Positions 50,980-60,334 are shown, counted from the first letter of the stretch. The stretch is 64,000 nt of DNA from a bacterium (GCA_019637795.1 JAHBUY010000008.1:1-64000); one strand, 5' to 3'. Made by a program: numbers and translations. The notes: generated by a model not told the origin, from the sequence alone.

Positions 50980-51815
50980 TCGCGGAGTTCCTCGCCTCGT
51001 GGCCCCTCTTCCACACCGCCTACCTGGCCGGGTGGCTGATCGGCGTGCTGCTGTCGATCGTCGGCGTGGTGGTGGTGGCGCGGAACCAGATCTTCATCGG
51101 CGCCGCGGTGGCGCAGGCCTCGACGCTCGGCATCGCCCTCGGCATGTGGGCCGGCACGGCGCTGGGGGTGGAGACGCTGAGCGGCGATCACGCGCACGGC
51201 GTGCTGTCGCTGATCGGCATCGCCTTCGCCGTCGCGGCCGCGGCGTTCACCGCCCGCGGCGGCGCGGGCGGCGTGCGCGAAGCGGCGACCGGCTGGGTCT
51301 TCCTCGCCGCCGCCAGCCTGTCGATCGTCGTCCTCTCGCACAGCCCGCACGGGCTCGAGGAGATCAACCACCTGGTGTCGTCGAGCATCATCGGCGCGCG
51401 CCAGGCGGACGTCTGGCTGTTCGGCGCGCTGGTGCTGGTGAGCGGGGTCGCGGTCGCGCTGCTCCGCGACCGTCTGATCCTCTTCGCCATCGACCCGGAG
51501 ATGGCGGCGGCGGTGGGGATGCGCACCGCGGTCTGGAACACGGCGCTGGCGATCTGGCTGGGACTGGTGGTCGGCGGCGCCATGCGCGCCGCCGGCCTGC
51601 TCTACACCTTCGGCAGCCTGGTCCTGCCGGCGCTCGCGGCCACGGCGCTCTGCCGGCAGACGCGGCCGCTGTTCGTCGTCGCGCCGGCGCTGGCGCTGGC
51701 CAGCGGCGTCGTCGGCTTCGTGCTCGCCAACCACACCGACGACCCGCCGGGGCAGATGGCCGTGGTGGTGCAGGCCGGCCTGGTCGCCGCCGCCTGGGCC
51801 TGGCGGCGCTGGTAG
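50976..51815 (+). CDS. metal ABC transporter permease (ZnuB-like)
   Basis: A 279-residue permease of the ABC-3 family with about eight membrane helices (LIGVLLSIVGVVVVARNQIF, GWVFLAAASLSIVVLS, NTALAIWLGLVVGGAMRAAG). ABC-3 features include GAAVAQASTLGIALG and the ISxxxxG-like LVSSSIIGARQADV. It starts on GTG overlapping the ATPase stop, so the two are coupled. Its stop codon is inside a very strong hairpin that probably ends the operon. Confidence 0.88.
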   Translation: MIAEFLASWPLFHTAYLAGWLIGVLLSIVGVVVVARNQIFIGAAVAQASTLGIALGMWAGTALGVETLSGDHAHGVLSLIGIAFAVAAAAFTARGGAGGVREAATGWVFLAAASLSIVVLSHSPHGLEEINHLVSSSIIGARQADVWLFGALVLVSGVAVALLRDRLILFAIDPEMAAAVGMRTAVWNTALAIWLGLVVGGAMRAAGLLYTFGSLVLPALAATALCRQTRPLFVVAPALALASGVVGFVLANHTDDPPGQMAVVVQAGLVAAAWAWRRW

Positions 51816-51826
51816 CGCCGCCAGGC
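51798..51826 (+). terminator. 13-bp perfect hairpin over the permease stop codon
   Basis: Arms 51798-51810 and 51814-51826 pair perfectly with a three-base loop that includes the start of the TAG stop (51813-51815). No T-tract follows. It likely stabilises the transcript 3' end or assists termination of the metal operon before the TetR gene. Confidence 0.5.
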
Positions 51827-51941
51827 TCCACCTCCCGCGGTGCCCGTTCCCGGCGACGGCCGGGCGAGAAAGGGGGCCCAGGGCGAGAGGGCGGGGTGGA
51901 ACGGACTGGACAAGTTCTGCCCTGTTTGTTCTATCCGGCTG

Positions 51942-52550
51942 ATGCCAGCGGAGCTCAGCGAGCGCACCCGGGAGCGCATTCTCGACGGCGCCATGGCGGC
52001 GATCGCGCGCCACGGGCTCTCGAAGCTCGGGATGAGCGACGTGAGCGCCAGCGCCGGCGTCTCGCGCGGCACGCTCTACCGCTACTTCCCCAGCCGCGAG
52101 GAGCTGTTGCAGAGCCTGGCGGCCTTCGAAACCGCGCGCTTCCAGGAGCGGGTCACGGCGGCGCTGCGCGCCGCGCCCGCCGATGCCTCGCGGCTCGAGG
52201 TCGCGCTCCAACTGGTCACCCGCTACGTCGGCGAGCACCCGGCGATCCGGCGCGTCATCGAGACCGAGCCGGCATTCGTGCTCGAGTACCTGCGGCTCCA
52301 GTTCCCGGCCCTGCGCGCGATCACCGGGTCGTTCCTGGCGCCGCTGTTGGCGCAGACCGACCCGGTGCGTCGGGGGGCGGTGACCACCGAGCAGTTGGTC
52401 GATTGGATGACGCGGATGATGATCTCCGCGGTGCTGCTTCCCGATTCCGACCCCGATCGCATGGCGCACGGCCTGACGGCGGTCTACCGCCTGCTCGCCG
52501 GCGCCGCGGCGCCCCTGACACGGCGCGGCACAGGAAAGGACCGTCCATGA
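51942..52550 (+). CDS. TetR-family regulator of the P450 cluster
   Basis: A 202-residue TetR protein: N-terminal HTH (RTRERILDGAMAAIARHGLS followed by the recognition part VSASAGVSRGTLYRYFPSRE), then an all-helical ligand domain. The ATG at 51942 has no ribosome site; a weak promoter-like pair (TGGACA at 51907, TTCTAT at 51929, 16-bp spacer) would place the transcript start at or next to the ATG, so leaderless translation is possible. Its stop overlaps the P450 start as ATGA, showing one operon. It probably represses the downstream catabolic genes until an inducer binds. Confidence 0.88.
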   Translation: MPAELSERTRERILDGAMAAIARHGLSKLGMSDVSASAGVSRGTLYRYFPSREELLQSLAAFETARFQERVTAALRAAPADASRLEVALQLVTRYVGEHPAIRRVIETEPAFVLEYLRLQFPALRAITGSFLAPLLAQTDPVRRGAVTTEQLVDWMTRMMISAVLLPDSDPDRMAHGLTAVYRLLAGAAAPLTRRGTGKDRP

Positions 52551-53737
52551 GCGACACGCCGATGGCGACCACGAACAAACTGTTCGGTGGCAGCATGATG
52601 AGCCCGATCGTCGACCCGTACCCGGTCTACAAGCGATTGCGCGACGACCACCCGGCGCTGCCGGTCAACACGATGATGGGCGTGATCCACATGATCACCC
52701 GCTACGACCACGTGCTGACGGTGCTGAAGGACGGCAAGACCTACTCCTCGCGCGCCAACGCCCGCGGCATCGGCATCGTCATGGGCCGCACCATCCTCGA
52801 GATGGAGGGCAGGGAGCACGTGCGCTTCCGCAACATCATCGCCCCGTTCTTCGGCCCGCGGGCGATGAAGGCGGAGACCGGCGAGCTGGTGAGCGGCGTC
52901 GTGCACCGCCTGATCGACGACTTCGCCGGCACCGGCGCGGCCGAGCTGGTGCAGCAGTTCACCTTCACCTTCCCGATGGAGGTGATGGCGAACATCATCG
53001 GCGTGCCGGTGGACGACTACCATGCGTTCCACCGCATGGCGCTCGACCTGATCAGCGTCGGCGACGACCCGGCGCGCGGCTTCCAGGCGGCGCAGGATCT
53101 CGTCACCTACCTGACGCCGCTGATGGCGCAGCGCAAGGCGGAGCCGCGCGGCGACCTGCTGAGCAAGCTGGTGCACGCCGAGGTCGAGGGCAGCCGCCTC
53201 AGCGACGAAGAGGTGCTGAGCTTCCTGCGCCTGCTCCTGCCCGCCGGGGCCGAGACCACCTACCGGCTGACCGGGAGTTGCCTCTACGCGCTGCTGCGCC
53301 ATCCCGAGGTCTACGAGGAGGTGCGCGCCGACCGCAGCGCCATCGACCTGCTCATCCAGGAGACGCTGCGCTGGGAGTCGCCGGTGCAGTTCGTGTCGCG
53401 CGAGGCCACCGAGGACCTAGAATTCGAGGGGCAGGCCGTGCCGGCGGGGGCGCTGCTGTCGGTCACCGTCGGCTCCGCCAACCGCGACGAGCGCCACTTC
53501 CCCGATCCCGATCGCTTCGACCTGCACCGCAAGAACGACGACCACCTCGCGTTCGGCTTCGGCGCCCATTTCTGCGCCGGCTCGCACCTGGCCCTGCTCG
53601 AGGCGCGCACGGCGCTGAACGCGTTGCTCGACCGCCTGCCCAACTTGCGCCTCGAGGCCGATTGCGACTGCAATGTCGTCGGGCTGGCCTTCCGCTCGCC
53701 GAATCGGCTACCGGTGCGCTTCGACGCCAGGCACTGA
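52547..53737 (+). CDS. cytochrome P450 monooxygenase
   Basis: A 396-residue soluble bacterial P450. Seen are the I-helix oxygen-activation motif AGAETTYR, the K-helix ExxR in ETLRWES, and the heme-thiolate loop FGFGAHFCAGSHLA with Cys near residue 344. It resembles bacterial hydrocarbon, terpene or steroid P450s (CYP125/CYP153-like range not resolved). It hydroxylates a hydrophobic substrate using a ferredoxin system; no ferredoxin or reductase gene lies beside it. Coupled to the TetR gene by ATGA overlap and followed by a hydrolase and an acyl-CoA ligase. Confidence 0.93.
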   Translation: MSDTPMATTNKLFGGSMMSPIVDPYPVYKRLRDDHPALPVNTMMGVIHMITRYDHVLTVLKDGKTYSSRANARGIGIVMGRTILEMEGREHVRFRNIIAPFFGPRAMKAETGELVSGVVHRLIDDFAGTGAAELVQQFTFTFPMEVMANIIGVPVDDYHAFHRMALDLISVGDDPARGFQAAQDLVTYLTPLMAQRKAEPRGDLLSKLVHAEVEGSRLSDEEVLSFLRLLLPAGAETTYRLTGSCLYALLRHPEVYEEVRADRSAIDLLIQETLRWESPVQFVSREATEDLEFEGQAVPAGALLSVTVGSANRDERHFPDPDRFDLHRKNDDHLAFGFGAHFCAGSHLALLEARTALNALLDRLPNLRLEADCDCNVVGLAFRSPNRLPVRFDARH

Positions 53738-53771
53738 CCACGGAGATCCACTCAGGCGCACGGAGGACGAT

Positions 53772-54707
53772 ATGCCGCTCGATCCGCAGGCCCGGGCCTT
53801 TCTCGATCAACTCGCGGCGATGGGCGGGCAGCCGCTGTCGTCGATGGGCGTCGCCGAGGCCCGCCAGGCGATGGAGCTCTTGTCGCAGATGCGCGGCGCC
53901 GAGGTCGCGATCGCGTCGGCGGTCGATCGGACGATTCCCGGACCGGCGGGGACGATCCCCGTGCGCTTCTATACGCCGAACGGCACGCCGCCGTTTCCCC
54001 TGCTCGTCTACTTCCATGGCGGCGGCTGGGTGCTCGGCAGTCTGGATACGCACGACGAGATCTGCCGCTCGCTCGCCAACGGCGCCGGCTGCGTCGTGGT
54101 CTCCGTCGACTACCGGCTGGCGCCTGAGCACCGCTATCCGGCGGCGGCCGAGGATTGCCATGCCGCCACCCAGTGGTGCGCGGCGCACGCCGCCGAGCTC
54201 GGCGCCGACGCGTCGCGCATCGCGGTCGGCGGCGACAGCGCCGGCGGCAACCTCGCGGCGGTCGTCGCGCAGATGGCGCGCGATCGCGGCGGGCCCCGCC
54301 TGGTGTTCCAGCTCCTGATCTATCCCGCCACCGACGCCGCCTGCGACACGGTCTCGCAGCGCGAGAACGCCGAGGGCTACCTGCTGACGGCGCGGGACAT
54401 GACCTGGTTCTGGGGCCACTATCTCGGCGAGGGCACGCCGCGGGCCAGCGAGCCCTACGCCTCGCCGCTGCGCGCTGCCACCCTCGCCAACCTGCCGCCG
54501 GCGCTGGTCATCACCGCCGAGCTCGATCCGCTGCGCGACGAGGGGGAGGCCTACGCCGCCGCACTCGAACGCGCCGGCGTCGCCGCCAAGGTGACCCGCT
54601 ACGACGGCATGATCCACGGCTTCTTCGGCATGGGGGCGATGATCGACAAGGCCAAGACCGCGGTGCAGGAAGCCGCGGGCACGTTGCGGATCGCGTTTCG
54701 ACGCTAG
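53772..54707 (+). CDS. HSL-family alpha/beta hydrolase (esterase)
   Basis: A 311-residue esterase of the hormone-sensitive lipase family: the oxyanion motif YFHGGGWVLGS, the nucleophile Ser in GGDSAGGNLAAVV, the catalytic Asp in ITAELDPLRDEG and His in MIHGFFGMG. CGGAGGA five bases before the ATG supports the start. Located 34 bases after the P450 gene in the same operon; it may hydrolyse an ester or lactone produced in the pathway, which is inference. Confidence 0.92.
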   Translation: MPLDPQARAFLDQLAAMGGQPLSSMGVAEARQAMELLSQMRGAEVAIASAVDRTIPGPAGTIPVRFYTPNGTPPFPLLVYFHGGGWVLGSLDTHDEICRSLANGAGCVVVSVDYRLAPEHRYPAAAEDCHAATQWCAAHAAELGADASRIAVGGDSAGGNLAAVVAQMARDRGGPRLVFQLLIYPATDAACDTVSQRENAEGYLLTARDMTWFWGHYLGEGTPRASEPYASPLRAATLANLPPALVITAELDPLRDEGEAYAAALERAGVAAKVTRYDGMIHGFFGMGAMIDKAKTAVQEAAGTLRIAFRR

Positions 54708-54786
54708 CGCGCGCCACCGAGACGCCAGAGGCGCGCGGGGGACGGCGCTGCCCTCCGTGTGACGCCGTGGCCCGCTGGGGTGATCG

Positions 54787-56574
54787 ATGTACCTCCTGTC
54801 GCGACTGCTGACGCTGGTCGAGGACCTGCGCGAGATCCCGCACTACAAGCGCATCGGCGACGCCCTGAAGCGGGCGGCGGCCGACGGCTTCCGCACCTGC
54901 GGCTACCTGATGCGCGAGCAGGCGGAACGCATCCCGGACCGCCCGCTGCTGCGCTTCGAGGAAGAGGAGGTCAGCTTCGGCGCCTACAACGCGGGGGTGA
55001 ACCGCTACGCGCACCTGCTCGCCGGCGCCGGCGTGCGGCGCGGCGACGCGGTGGCGATCATGATGGAGAACTCGCCCGACTTCCTGATGGCGGAAGGGGC
55101 GATGGCGAAGCTCGGCAGCATCGGCGCGCTGATCAACACCAACCTGCGCGGCGCGGCGCTGGCGCATGTCCTGGCCACGTCGACGGCGCCGGTCGTGCTC
55201 GCCGACGCGGCGTGCGCCCCGGCGGTCGCCGAGCTGGCGCCGATCGAGGGCCGCACCGTGTTCGGCGACGGCGCCGCGGGCGTGTCCGGGTTCCGCCGGC
55301 TGCGCGAGGAGCTGGCGGCGGCGCCGACCGCCGAGCCGAACATTCCCGACGTCACCGTGTCGGACGTGATGCTGTACATCTACACCTCCGGCACCACCGG
55401 TCATCCCAAGCCGACCATCATCCGCCACTCGCGCTTCACCATGGGCGGCCAGTCGCTGCGCATCGTCCTCGATCTGCGCGACGGCGACTGCTCGTACGCG
55501 CCGACGCCGCTCTACCACGGCTACTCCAACTTCGTCGGCTTCGCGCCCGCCTTCCACGCCGGCACGACCTTCGCCTCGCGCCGCAAGTTCTCCGCCAGCG
55601 CGTTCCTCGAGGACGTGCGGCGCCACGGCGCCACCCACTTCATGTACGTGGGCGAGCTGTGCCGCTACCTGCTGCGCCAGCCGCCGACCGCGCACGACCG
55701 CGATCACCGGCTGCGCATCGCCACCGGCCCGGGGCTGCGCCCGGACATCTGGCAGGCGTTCGTCGATCGCTTCGGCATCGCGCGGGTGATCGAGACCTAT
55801 GGCCAGACCGAGGCGAACCTCAGCCTGATGAACCGCCGCGGCCGCGTCGGGTCGGTCGGGCGCGCGGCGCCGTTCACGCACGGCCAGCTCAAGCTGGTGC
55901 GGTTCGACCACGACGCGCAGCGGCCGCGCCGCGGCGCCGACGGCTTCCTCGTCGAGTGCGGGCCCGGCGAGGTCGGCGAGCTGATCAGCCTGGTGGCGCA
56001 ACACACGACGATGAGCTTCGATGGCTACGTCGACAAGGCGGACAACGAGGCGAAGCTGCTGCGCGACTGCTTCACGACCGGCGACTGCTATCTGCGCACC
56101 GGCGATCTGCTGCGCCGCGACCGCGCCTCGTACTACTACTTCGTCGACCGCATCGGCGACACCTTCCGCTGGAAGGGCGAGAACGTCGCCACGGCGGAAG
56201 TGGCCGAGCTGCTCAACGCCGCGCCGGGCGTCAGCGAGACGGCCGTCTACGGCGTCCGCGTCCCCGGCACCGACGGCCGTGCCGGCATGGCGCTGGTCGT
56301 CCTGCAGCCCGGCGCGACGTTCGACCCCGCCGCCTACCACGCCTTCGCGACGCGCGTGCTCCCGCCCTATGCGCGTCCGCTCTTCGTGCGCGTCGGCGAG
56401 GCGATGGACGTCACCGGCACCCTGAAGCACACGAAGACGCGTCTGCAGTCGGAGGGGTACGACCCGGCGCGGATCCACGATCCGCTGTGGTTTCGCGACG
56501 ACGCCGCGAAGACCTACGTGCCGCTGGACGCCCCGTTGAAGGCTCGCATCGACAGCGGCGCCGTTCCGCTGTGA
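54787..56574 (+). CDS. long-chain/very-long-chain acyl-CoA synthetase (FadD/FATP-like)
   Basis: A 595-residue AMP-forming ligase. The ATP-binding signature YIYTSGTTGHPKPTIIRHSR is clear (about residues 197-216), followed by ETYGQTEANLSLMN and the C-terminal FRWKGENVATAEVAELL segment typical of FATP/VLACS-type enzymes and steroid CoA ligases. It activates a carboxylic acid to its CoA ester with ATP. The last Lys region (TGTLKHTKTRL) carries the likely catalytic Lys. Position after the P450 and esterase genes suggests activation of an oxidised hydrophobic acid. Confidence 0.9.
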   Translation: MYLLSRLLTLVEDLREIPHYKRIGDALKRAAADGFRTCGYLMREQAERIPDRPLLRFEEEEVSFGAYNAGVNRYAHLLAGAGVRRGDAVAIMMENSPDFLMAEGAMAKLGSIGALINTNLRGAALAHVLATSTAPVVLADAACAPAVAELAPIEGRTVFGDGAAGVSGFRRLREELAAAPTAEPNIPDVTVSDVMLYIYTSGTTGHPKPTIIRHSRFTMGGQSLRIVLDLRDGDCSYAPTPLYHGYSNFVGFAPAFHAGTTFASRRKFSASAFLEDVRRHGATHFMYVGELCRYLLRQPPTAHDRDHRLRIATGPGLRPDIWQAFVDRFGIARVIETYGQTEANLSLMNRRGRVGSVGRAAPFTHGQLKLVRFDHDAQRPRRGADGFLVECGPGEVGELISLVAQHTTMSFDGYVDKADNEAKLLRDCFTTGDCYLRTGDLLRRDRASYYYFVDRIGDTFRWKGENVATAEVAELLNAAPGVSETAVYGVRVPGTDGRAGMALVVLQPGATFDPAAYHAFATRVLPPYARPLFVRVGEAMDVTGTLKHTKTRLQSEGYDPARIHDPLWFRDDAAKTYVPLDAPLKARIDSGAVPL

Positions 56575-56601
56575 GCGCGGCGGCCTCGGCGGGGAGGCGC
56601 G

Positions 56602-57357
56602 TCACCCGAGCATGATCATGCCGCCGTCGACGGCGAAGCACTGTCCGGTCATGAAGTGCGATGCGTCGCTGGCCAGGAACACCATGACCGGCGCCATGTC
56701 GCCGTCGGGGTCGCCGAGCCTGCCGCCGAGCGGCACCACGTGCTGCATCGCCATGTCGTGGATCATGCGTTCCTGATCGCTCATGCGCGACCGCCAGGCG
56801 TCGTACATCGGCGTCCAGATCGCCGGCACCACCGAGTTGACGGTGATGCGGTACTTCGCCCACTCCTGGGCGACGGTGCGGGTCCACGCCATCACCGCGC
56901 CCTTCGAGGCCGAGTAGTGCGCCGATCCGGCCTGGCCGCGGATACCGGCGCCGGAGCCGAAGTTGATGATGCGGCCGCCGCGCGCCTTCAGGTGCGGGAA
57001 CGCCGCCTGGTTGGTGTAGAGCGTCCCCTTCACGTTCACCGAGAAGATCAGGTCCCACTCGGCGTCGGCGATCTCCTCCGCCGGCGTGCGCCGCTCGACG
57101 CCGGCGACGTTGGCCATGATGTCGAGGCCGCCGAGCTCGGCGACGGCGCGGTCGACGCTGGCGAACACCGCGGCGCGGTCGGCGATGTCGCACGCGAGGA
57201 AGGTCGCGCCCGCCTCGGCGCAGACGCGGGCGCCGTTGTCGGCGTCGACGTCGAGCGCCACCACCCGCGCCCCCTCGCGCGCATAGGCGCGCACCGTGGC
57301 GGCGCCGATGCCGCTGGCCCCTCCGGTGACGATGGCCCGCTTGTCGGTGAGCAGCAT
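56602..57357 (-). CDS. short-chain dehydrogenase/reductase
   Basis: A 251-residue classical SDR: cofactor motif TGGASGIGAATV, acidic DVDADN after strand 2 (NAD preference), NVAG, and the catalytic YSASK with Ser in INFGSGAG. Opposite strand to the P450 cluster and convergent with the acyl-CoA synthetase gene, so it is not in that operon although it may serve the same pathway. The ATG at 57357 is used since it gives the standard N-terminus LTDKRAIVTGG. Confidence 0.92.
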   Translation of the reverse strand: MLLTDKRAIVTGGASGIGAATVRAYAREGARVVALDVDADNGARVCAEAGATFLACDIADRAAVFASVDRAVAELGGLDIMANVAGVERRTPAEEIADAEWDLIFSVNVKGTLYTNQAAFPHLKARGGRIINFGSGAGIRGQAGSAHYSASKGAVMAWTRTVAQEWAKYRITVNSVVPAIWTPMYDAWRSRMSDQERMIHDMAMQHVVPLGGRLGDPDGDMAPVMVFLASDASHFMTGQCFAVDGGMIMLG

Positions 57358-57544
57358 GGAGCGCCAGAAAGCCGACCGCCGCGGGCTCGTCAAGGCCGCC
57401 AGCCGAGCGCGACCACGGCGAGGGCCCGCGGGGCGGGACCGCCGCGTCCCGATTTCGGGCCGACTAAGGGTTTTCCCCAAGTTCTGCGAGCGGGCGAAGT
57501 CTGATAACGGCGGATCCACGGGTTGGGTCTCGGGTGGCGCGGGC

Positions 57545-57799
57545 GTGAGCAAGATCTGGCAGGCACTCAAGGAAGCCGAGCAGCACCGCGAGCCGGCGGT
57601 CGCCGGAGTGCCGTCGCCACACGAGAGGCTCTCGGCGGAGGAAGAGGCCGCGCTGTGCGCTCTGCTTGCGCATGGCTCGGTGCCCGCCGCCGCCGCGGCG
57701 TGCGGCCTGAGCCAGGGCACGCTCGAGAGTTGGTTGCGGACGCCGCGCTTCGTCGCCGTCTACCACGCGGCCAGCCGGGCGGCGCGCGCCCGCCGCTAG
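57545..57799 (+). CDS. small helix-turn-helix protein
   Basis: An 84-residue protein. The N-terminus SKIWQALKEAEQHRE is like the short N-terminal motif (x-KIWxALKxAEx) found on several unrelated regulators and exopolysaccharide kinases in deltaproteobacteria. The C-terminal half (EEEAALCALLAHGSVPAAAA then ACGLSQGTLESWLRTPRF) is a homeodomain-like HTH. Start is a GTG in the divergent gap with the SDR gene; no strong ribosome site. Function unknown, possibly a DNA-binding accessory. Confidence 0.5.
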   Translation: MSKIWQALKEAEQHREPAVAGVPSPHERLSAEEEAALCALLAHGSVPAAAAACGLSQGTLESWLRTPRFVAVYHAASRAARARR

Positions 57800-57967
57800 T
57801 TTCGGGCCGCACCTCAGCCCCTTGCCGCGCGCGCGGTCGACGTGCCGCCAGCAAGCGTCACATTCCGGGCGCGCGTCGTGCCGCGTGGTGTGCTACAAGC
57901 GGCGCCGCGCGGTGAGGGGGAGGTGGCACCGGGGTTGCTGGATCGCCTTCATCACCGTCGTCGGTTC

Positions 57968-60268
57968 ATGAAGGCGTTGCACCTGGGAAGAAACCGAGCG
58001 GGGCGGCCGAGCGCGTCGATGGCCGCGCTGCTCCTCTGGCTGGCGGTCGCCGCGCCGGCCGCGGCGGTGGTGAGCGGCGTCGGCGGCGAGGTGCGTTACT
58101 ACAGCGGCGACGCGATGGTGCCCGACGTCACGGTCGATCTCATCGGCGCCGGGCAGATGAGCACCACCACCGACGACCACGGCGCCTATGCCTTCGGCGA
58201 TCCCGGCGGCGGCGATTGGCAGGTGGCGCCGCGCAAGCTGGGGGGCGGCGGCACGGGCGTGAGCACGCTCGACGCCAGCTATGCGCTGCAGTCGGTGGTC
58301 GGCCTGCGCAGCCTTTCCGACATGCAGCGCCTGGCCTGTGACGTGACTGGCGACGGCACCGTCAGCGCGCTCGATGCCGCCCGCATCCTGCAACTGGTCG
58401 CCGGCATGCGCGCCCAACTGCCGGCGGCGGAGAGCTGCGGCTCGGACTGGGTGTTCATCCCCGACCCGGCGGCGGCGCCCAACCAGCGCCTGCTCGCGCC
58501 GCAGATGGCGCCGATGTGCCAACCGGGCGCCATCGCCTACGAGCCGCTGGCGACACCGATCGACAGCCAGAACTTCCTCGCCATCCTGCTCGGCGACTGC
58601 ACCGGCAACTGGCTGCCCCCGGCGTCGCCGACCGCGACACCCACGGCCGCGCCGCCGACCGCGACGCCGGCCGTCCCGTCCGCCACCGACACGGCAGCGA
58701 GCACGGCCACCGGCACCGCGACGCCGACAGCGACCCCGCCGCCGGCGCCGAACGCCACCAGCACCAGCACCGGGACGGTGACCCGCACCGGCACGCGGAC
58801 CAGCACGCCGACCAACACCGCGACCCCGACGCCGCCGTCGACGGCGACCCGCACCGCGACCGCGACCTTCACCGCGACGCGCACCAGCACGCCGACCAGC
58901 ACCGCGACCGCGACCGCGCAGGCGACGGCGACGCGCACCGCTACGCTCACCCCCACGAGCACCTTCACGATCACCTTCACCCGCACGGCGACCGAAACGC
59001 CGACGCGCACCCCCAGCAACACCGGCACGCCGACCCGCACCGGCACCCGCACCCAGACCTCGACGCCGAGCGCCACCCAGACGCCGACGCCGACCGCGAC
59101 CTGCATCAGCGGCCTCGGCTGGAACATCTCGGCGCCGCTGCTGGTCAGCAGCCAGAGCGGCGGCAACGTGTGGCTGAGCCGCACCGTGCCGACCGACGCC
59201 GGCTGGGGCGTGTTCTGGCTGCGCAACGATCCGGGCGCCCCGAACGTCGCCCGCCTCTATTACGCGCACGTCGACTTCGCCGGCAGCATCACCGTCGCGC
59301 CGATGCTGCTGACGTCGATTCCGAAGATCGCCTTCCGCGACCACTACTACATGGTCACCTGGAACGCCGGGCACTACGCCCTGCTCACCGCCGAACAGGC
59401 GAGCCTCTACTACCAGACGGTGTCGCTCGCCGGCGGCATCAGCCAGCGCCACGTCGTCGGACCGCCGCTGTTCGTCGATCCGCAGTACGACGAGGAGGCC
59501 GACGGCGACGTCTACCCGTATCCCGGCGGCTTCATGGGGGTCGTCGAGGGCGAGTGCGCCGGCCACTCCTGCAGCTACGCGTTCAAGCTCGACACCAACG
59601 GCCAGGCCACCAGCTCGGTGGTCAACCTCGTCGACTTCGACCTGACCCACCAGTTCTATCCCAGCGCCGCCTTCGACGGCAGCGGCTTCGCCATTCTCAG
59701 CGTCAAGGACATCCAGATCGCCACCGGCGGGGTGATGACCAAGTACTGGTCGGCCAGCGGCAGCATGAGCAGCCACGTCAAGGTGGTGCAGAGCAAGCCG
59801 TACCTGTGGGACGAGTTTCCCGACATCGCGTACAACGGCGACCACTTCGCCGCCCTGTGGACCGAGAACTCGGCGCGCTCGCACACCGCCCCATGGCAGA
59901 TCCACTTCGCCACCTTCCGGCGCAGCGCCAGCGGCGGCAGCGACATCGCCGATCGCGTCATCGACGTGGTGGCGCAGAAGACCAACCATCGCTGGACGAC
60001 CCAGGTGCACCCCATGGGCAACGACTGGGTGGCGCAGTACGCCAGCCGCGCCGCCGACGGCTCGATCGTCGCCGTCTACGAGCTGCTGGGCGACGACGCG
60101 CGGACCGGCATCGCGCTCGAGCCGTTCCCGCTCTCCGCCGACGCCCTGGGCTCCAGCCGCCACACCGCGCCCGCGGTGTTCGGCGTCCTCGGCATCGCCC
60201 GCGGCTCGGCCGTCGGCAACGGCACCACGGTCGAATTCTACACCCTCGCGCCGCCGAGCTGTCAGTAG
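57968..60268 (+). CDS. large secreted protein with dockerin-like domain and Thr-Pro stalk
   Basis: A 766-residue exported protein: signal peptide (AALLLWLAVAAPAAA), a short carboxypeptidase-regulatory-like beta domain (GGEVRYYSGDAMVPDVTVDL, residues 30-90), a dockerin-like pair (STLDASYALQSVVGL and DVTGDGTVSALDAARILQLV, about 98-148), a Cys-bearing segment, a Thr-Pro stalk (216-379) and a C-terminal domain of about 385 residues with repeated beta segments and aromatic motifs that reads like a beta-propeller. Start ATG 57968 precedes the basic n-region. The dockerin-like order here is N-terminal, unlike the C-terminal position in the protein at 31988-33160. Confidence 0.75.
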   Translation: MKALHLGRNRAGRPSASMAALLLWLAVAAPAAAVVSGVGGEVRYYSGDAMVPDVTVDLIGAGQMSTTTDDHGAYAFGDPGGGDWQVAPRKLGGGGTGVSTLDASYALQSVVGLRSLSDMQRLACDVTGDGTVSALDAARILQLVAGMRAQLPAAESCGSDWVFIPDPAAAPNQRLLAPQMAPMCQPGAIAYEPLATPIDSQNFLAILLGDCTGNWLPPASPTATPTAAPPTATPAVPSATDTAASTATGTATPTATPPPAPNATSTSTGTVTRTGTRTSTPTNTATPTPPSTATRTATATFTATRTSTPTSTATATAQATATRTATLTPTSTFTITFTRTATETPTRTPSNTGTPTRTGTRTQTSTPSATQTPTPTATCISGLGWNISAPLLVSSQSGGNVWLSRTVPTDAGWGVFWLRNDPGAPNVARLYYAHVDFAGSITVAPMLLTSIPKIAFRDHYYMVTWNAGHYALLTAEQASLYYQTVSLAGGISQRHVVGPPLFVDPQYDEEADGDVYPYPGGFMGVVEGECAGHSCSYAFKLDTNGQATSSVVNLVDFDLTHQFYPSAAFDGSGFAILSVKDIQIATGGVMTKYWSASGSMSSHVKVVQSKPYLWDEFPDIAYNGDHFAALWTENSARSHTAPWQIHFATFRRSASGGSDIADRVIDVVAQKTNHRWTTQVHPMGNDWVAQYASRAADGSIVAVYELLGDDARTGIALEPFPLSADALGSSRHTAPAVFGVLGIARGSAVGNGTTVEFYTLAPPSCQ
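58615..59105 (+). repeat. Thr-Pro coding low-complexity stalk
   Basis: About 490 bp of degenerate short-codon repeats (ACC, GCG, CCG, ACG) encoding the stalk of the secreted protein, mostly T-x-T and T-P units. Similar in kind to the stalk of the PHP lipoprotein at 31330-31690 but not the same sequence. Confidence 0.8.
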
Positions 60269-60334
60269 TCGCGGCGATGGCGCCGGCGCGCGATCCGCGC
60301 TACGACTGCGCCGGCGGACGAGGAGGGGATGGCG

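Noticed and set aside
51907..51934. Promoter TGGACA-N16-TTCTAT before the TetR gene
   Set aside because: Weak match to consensus; mentioned in the TetR entry only, not listed as a feature.
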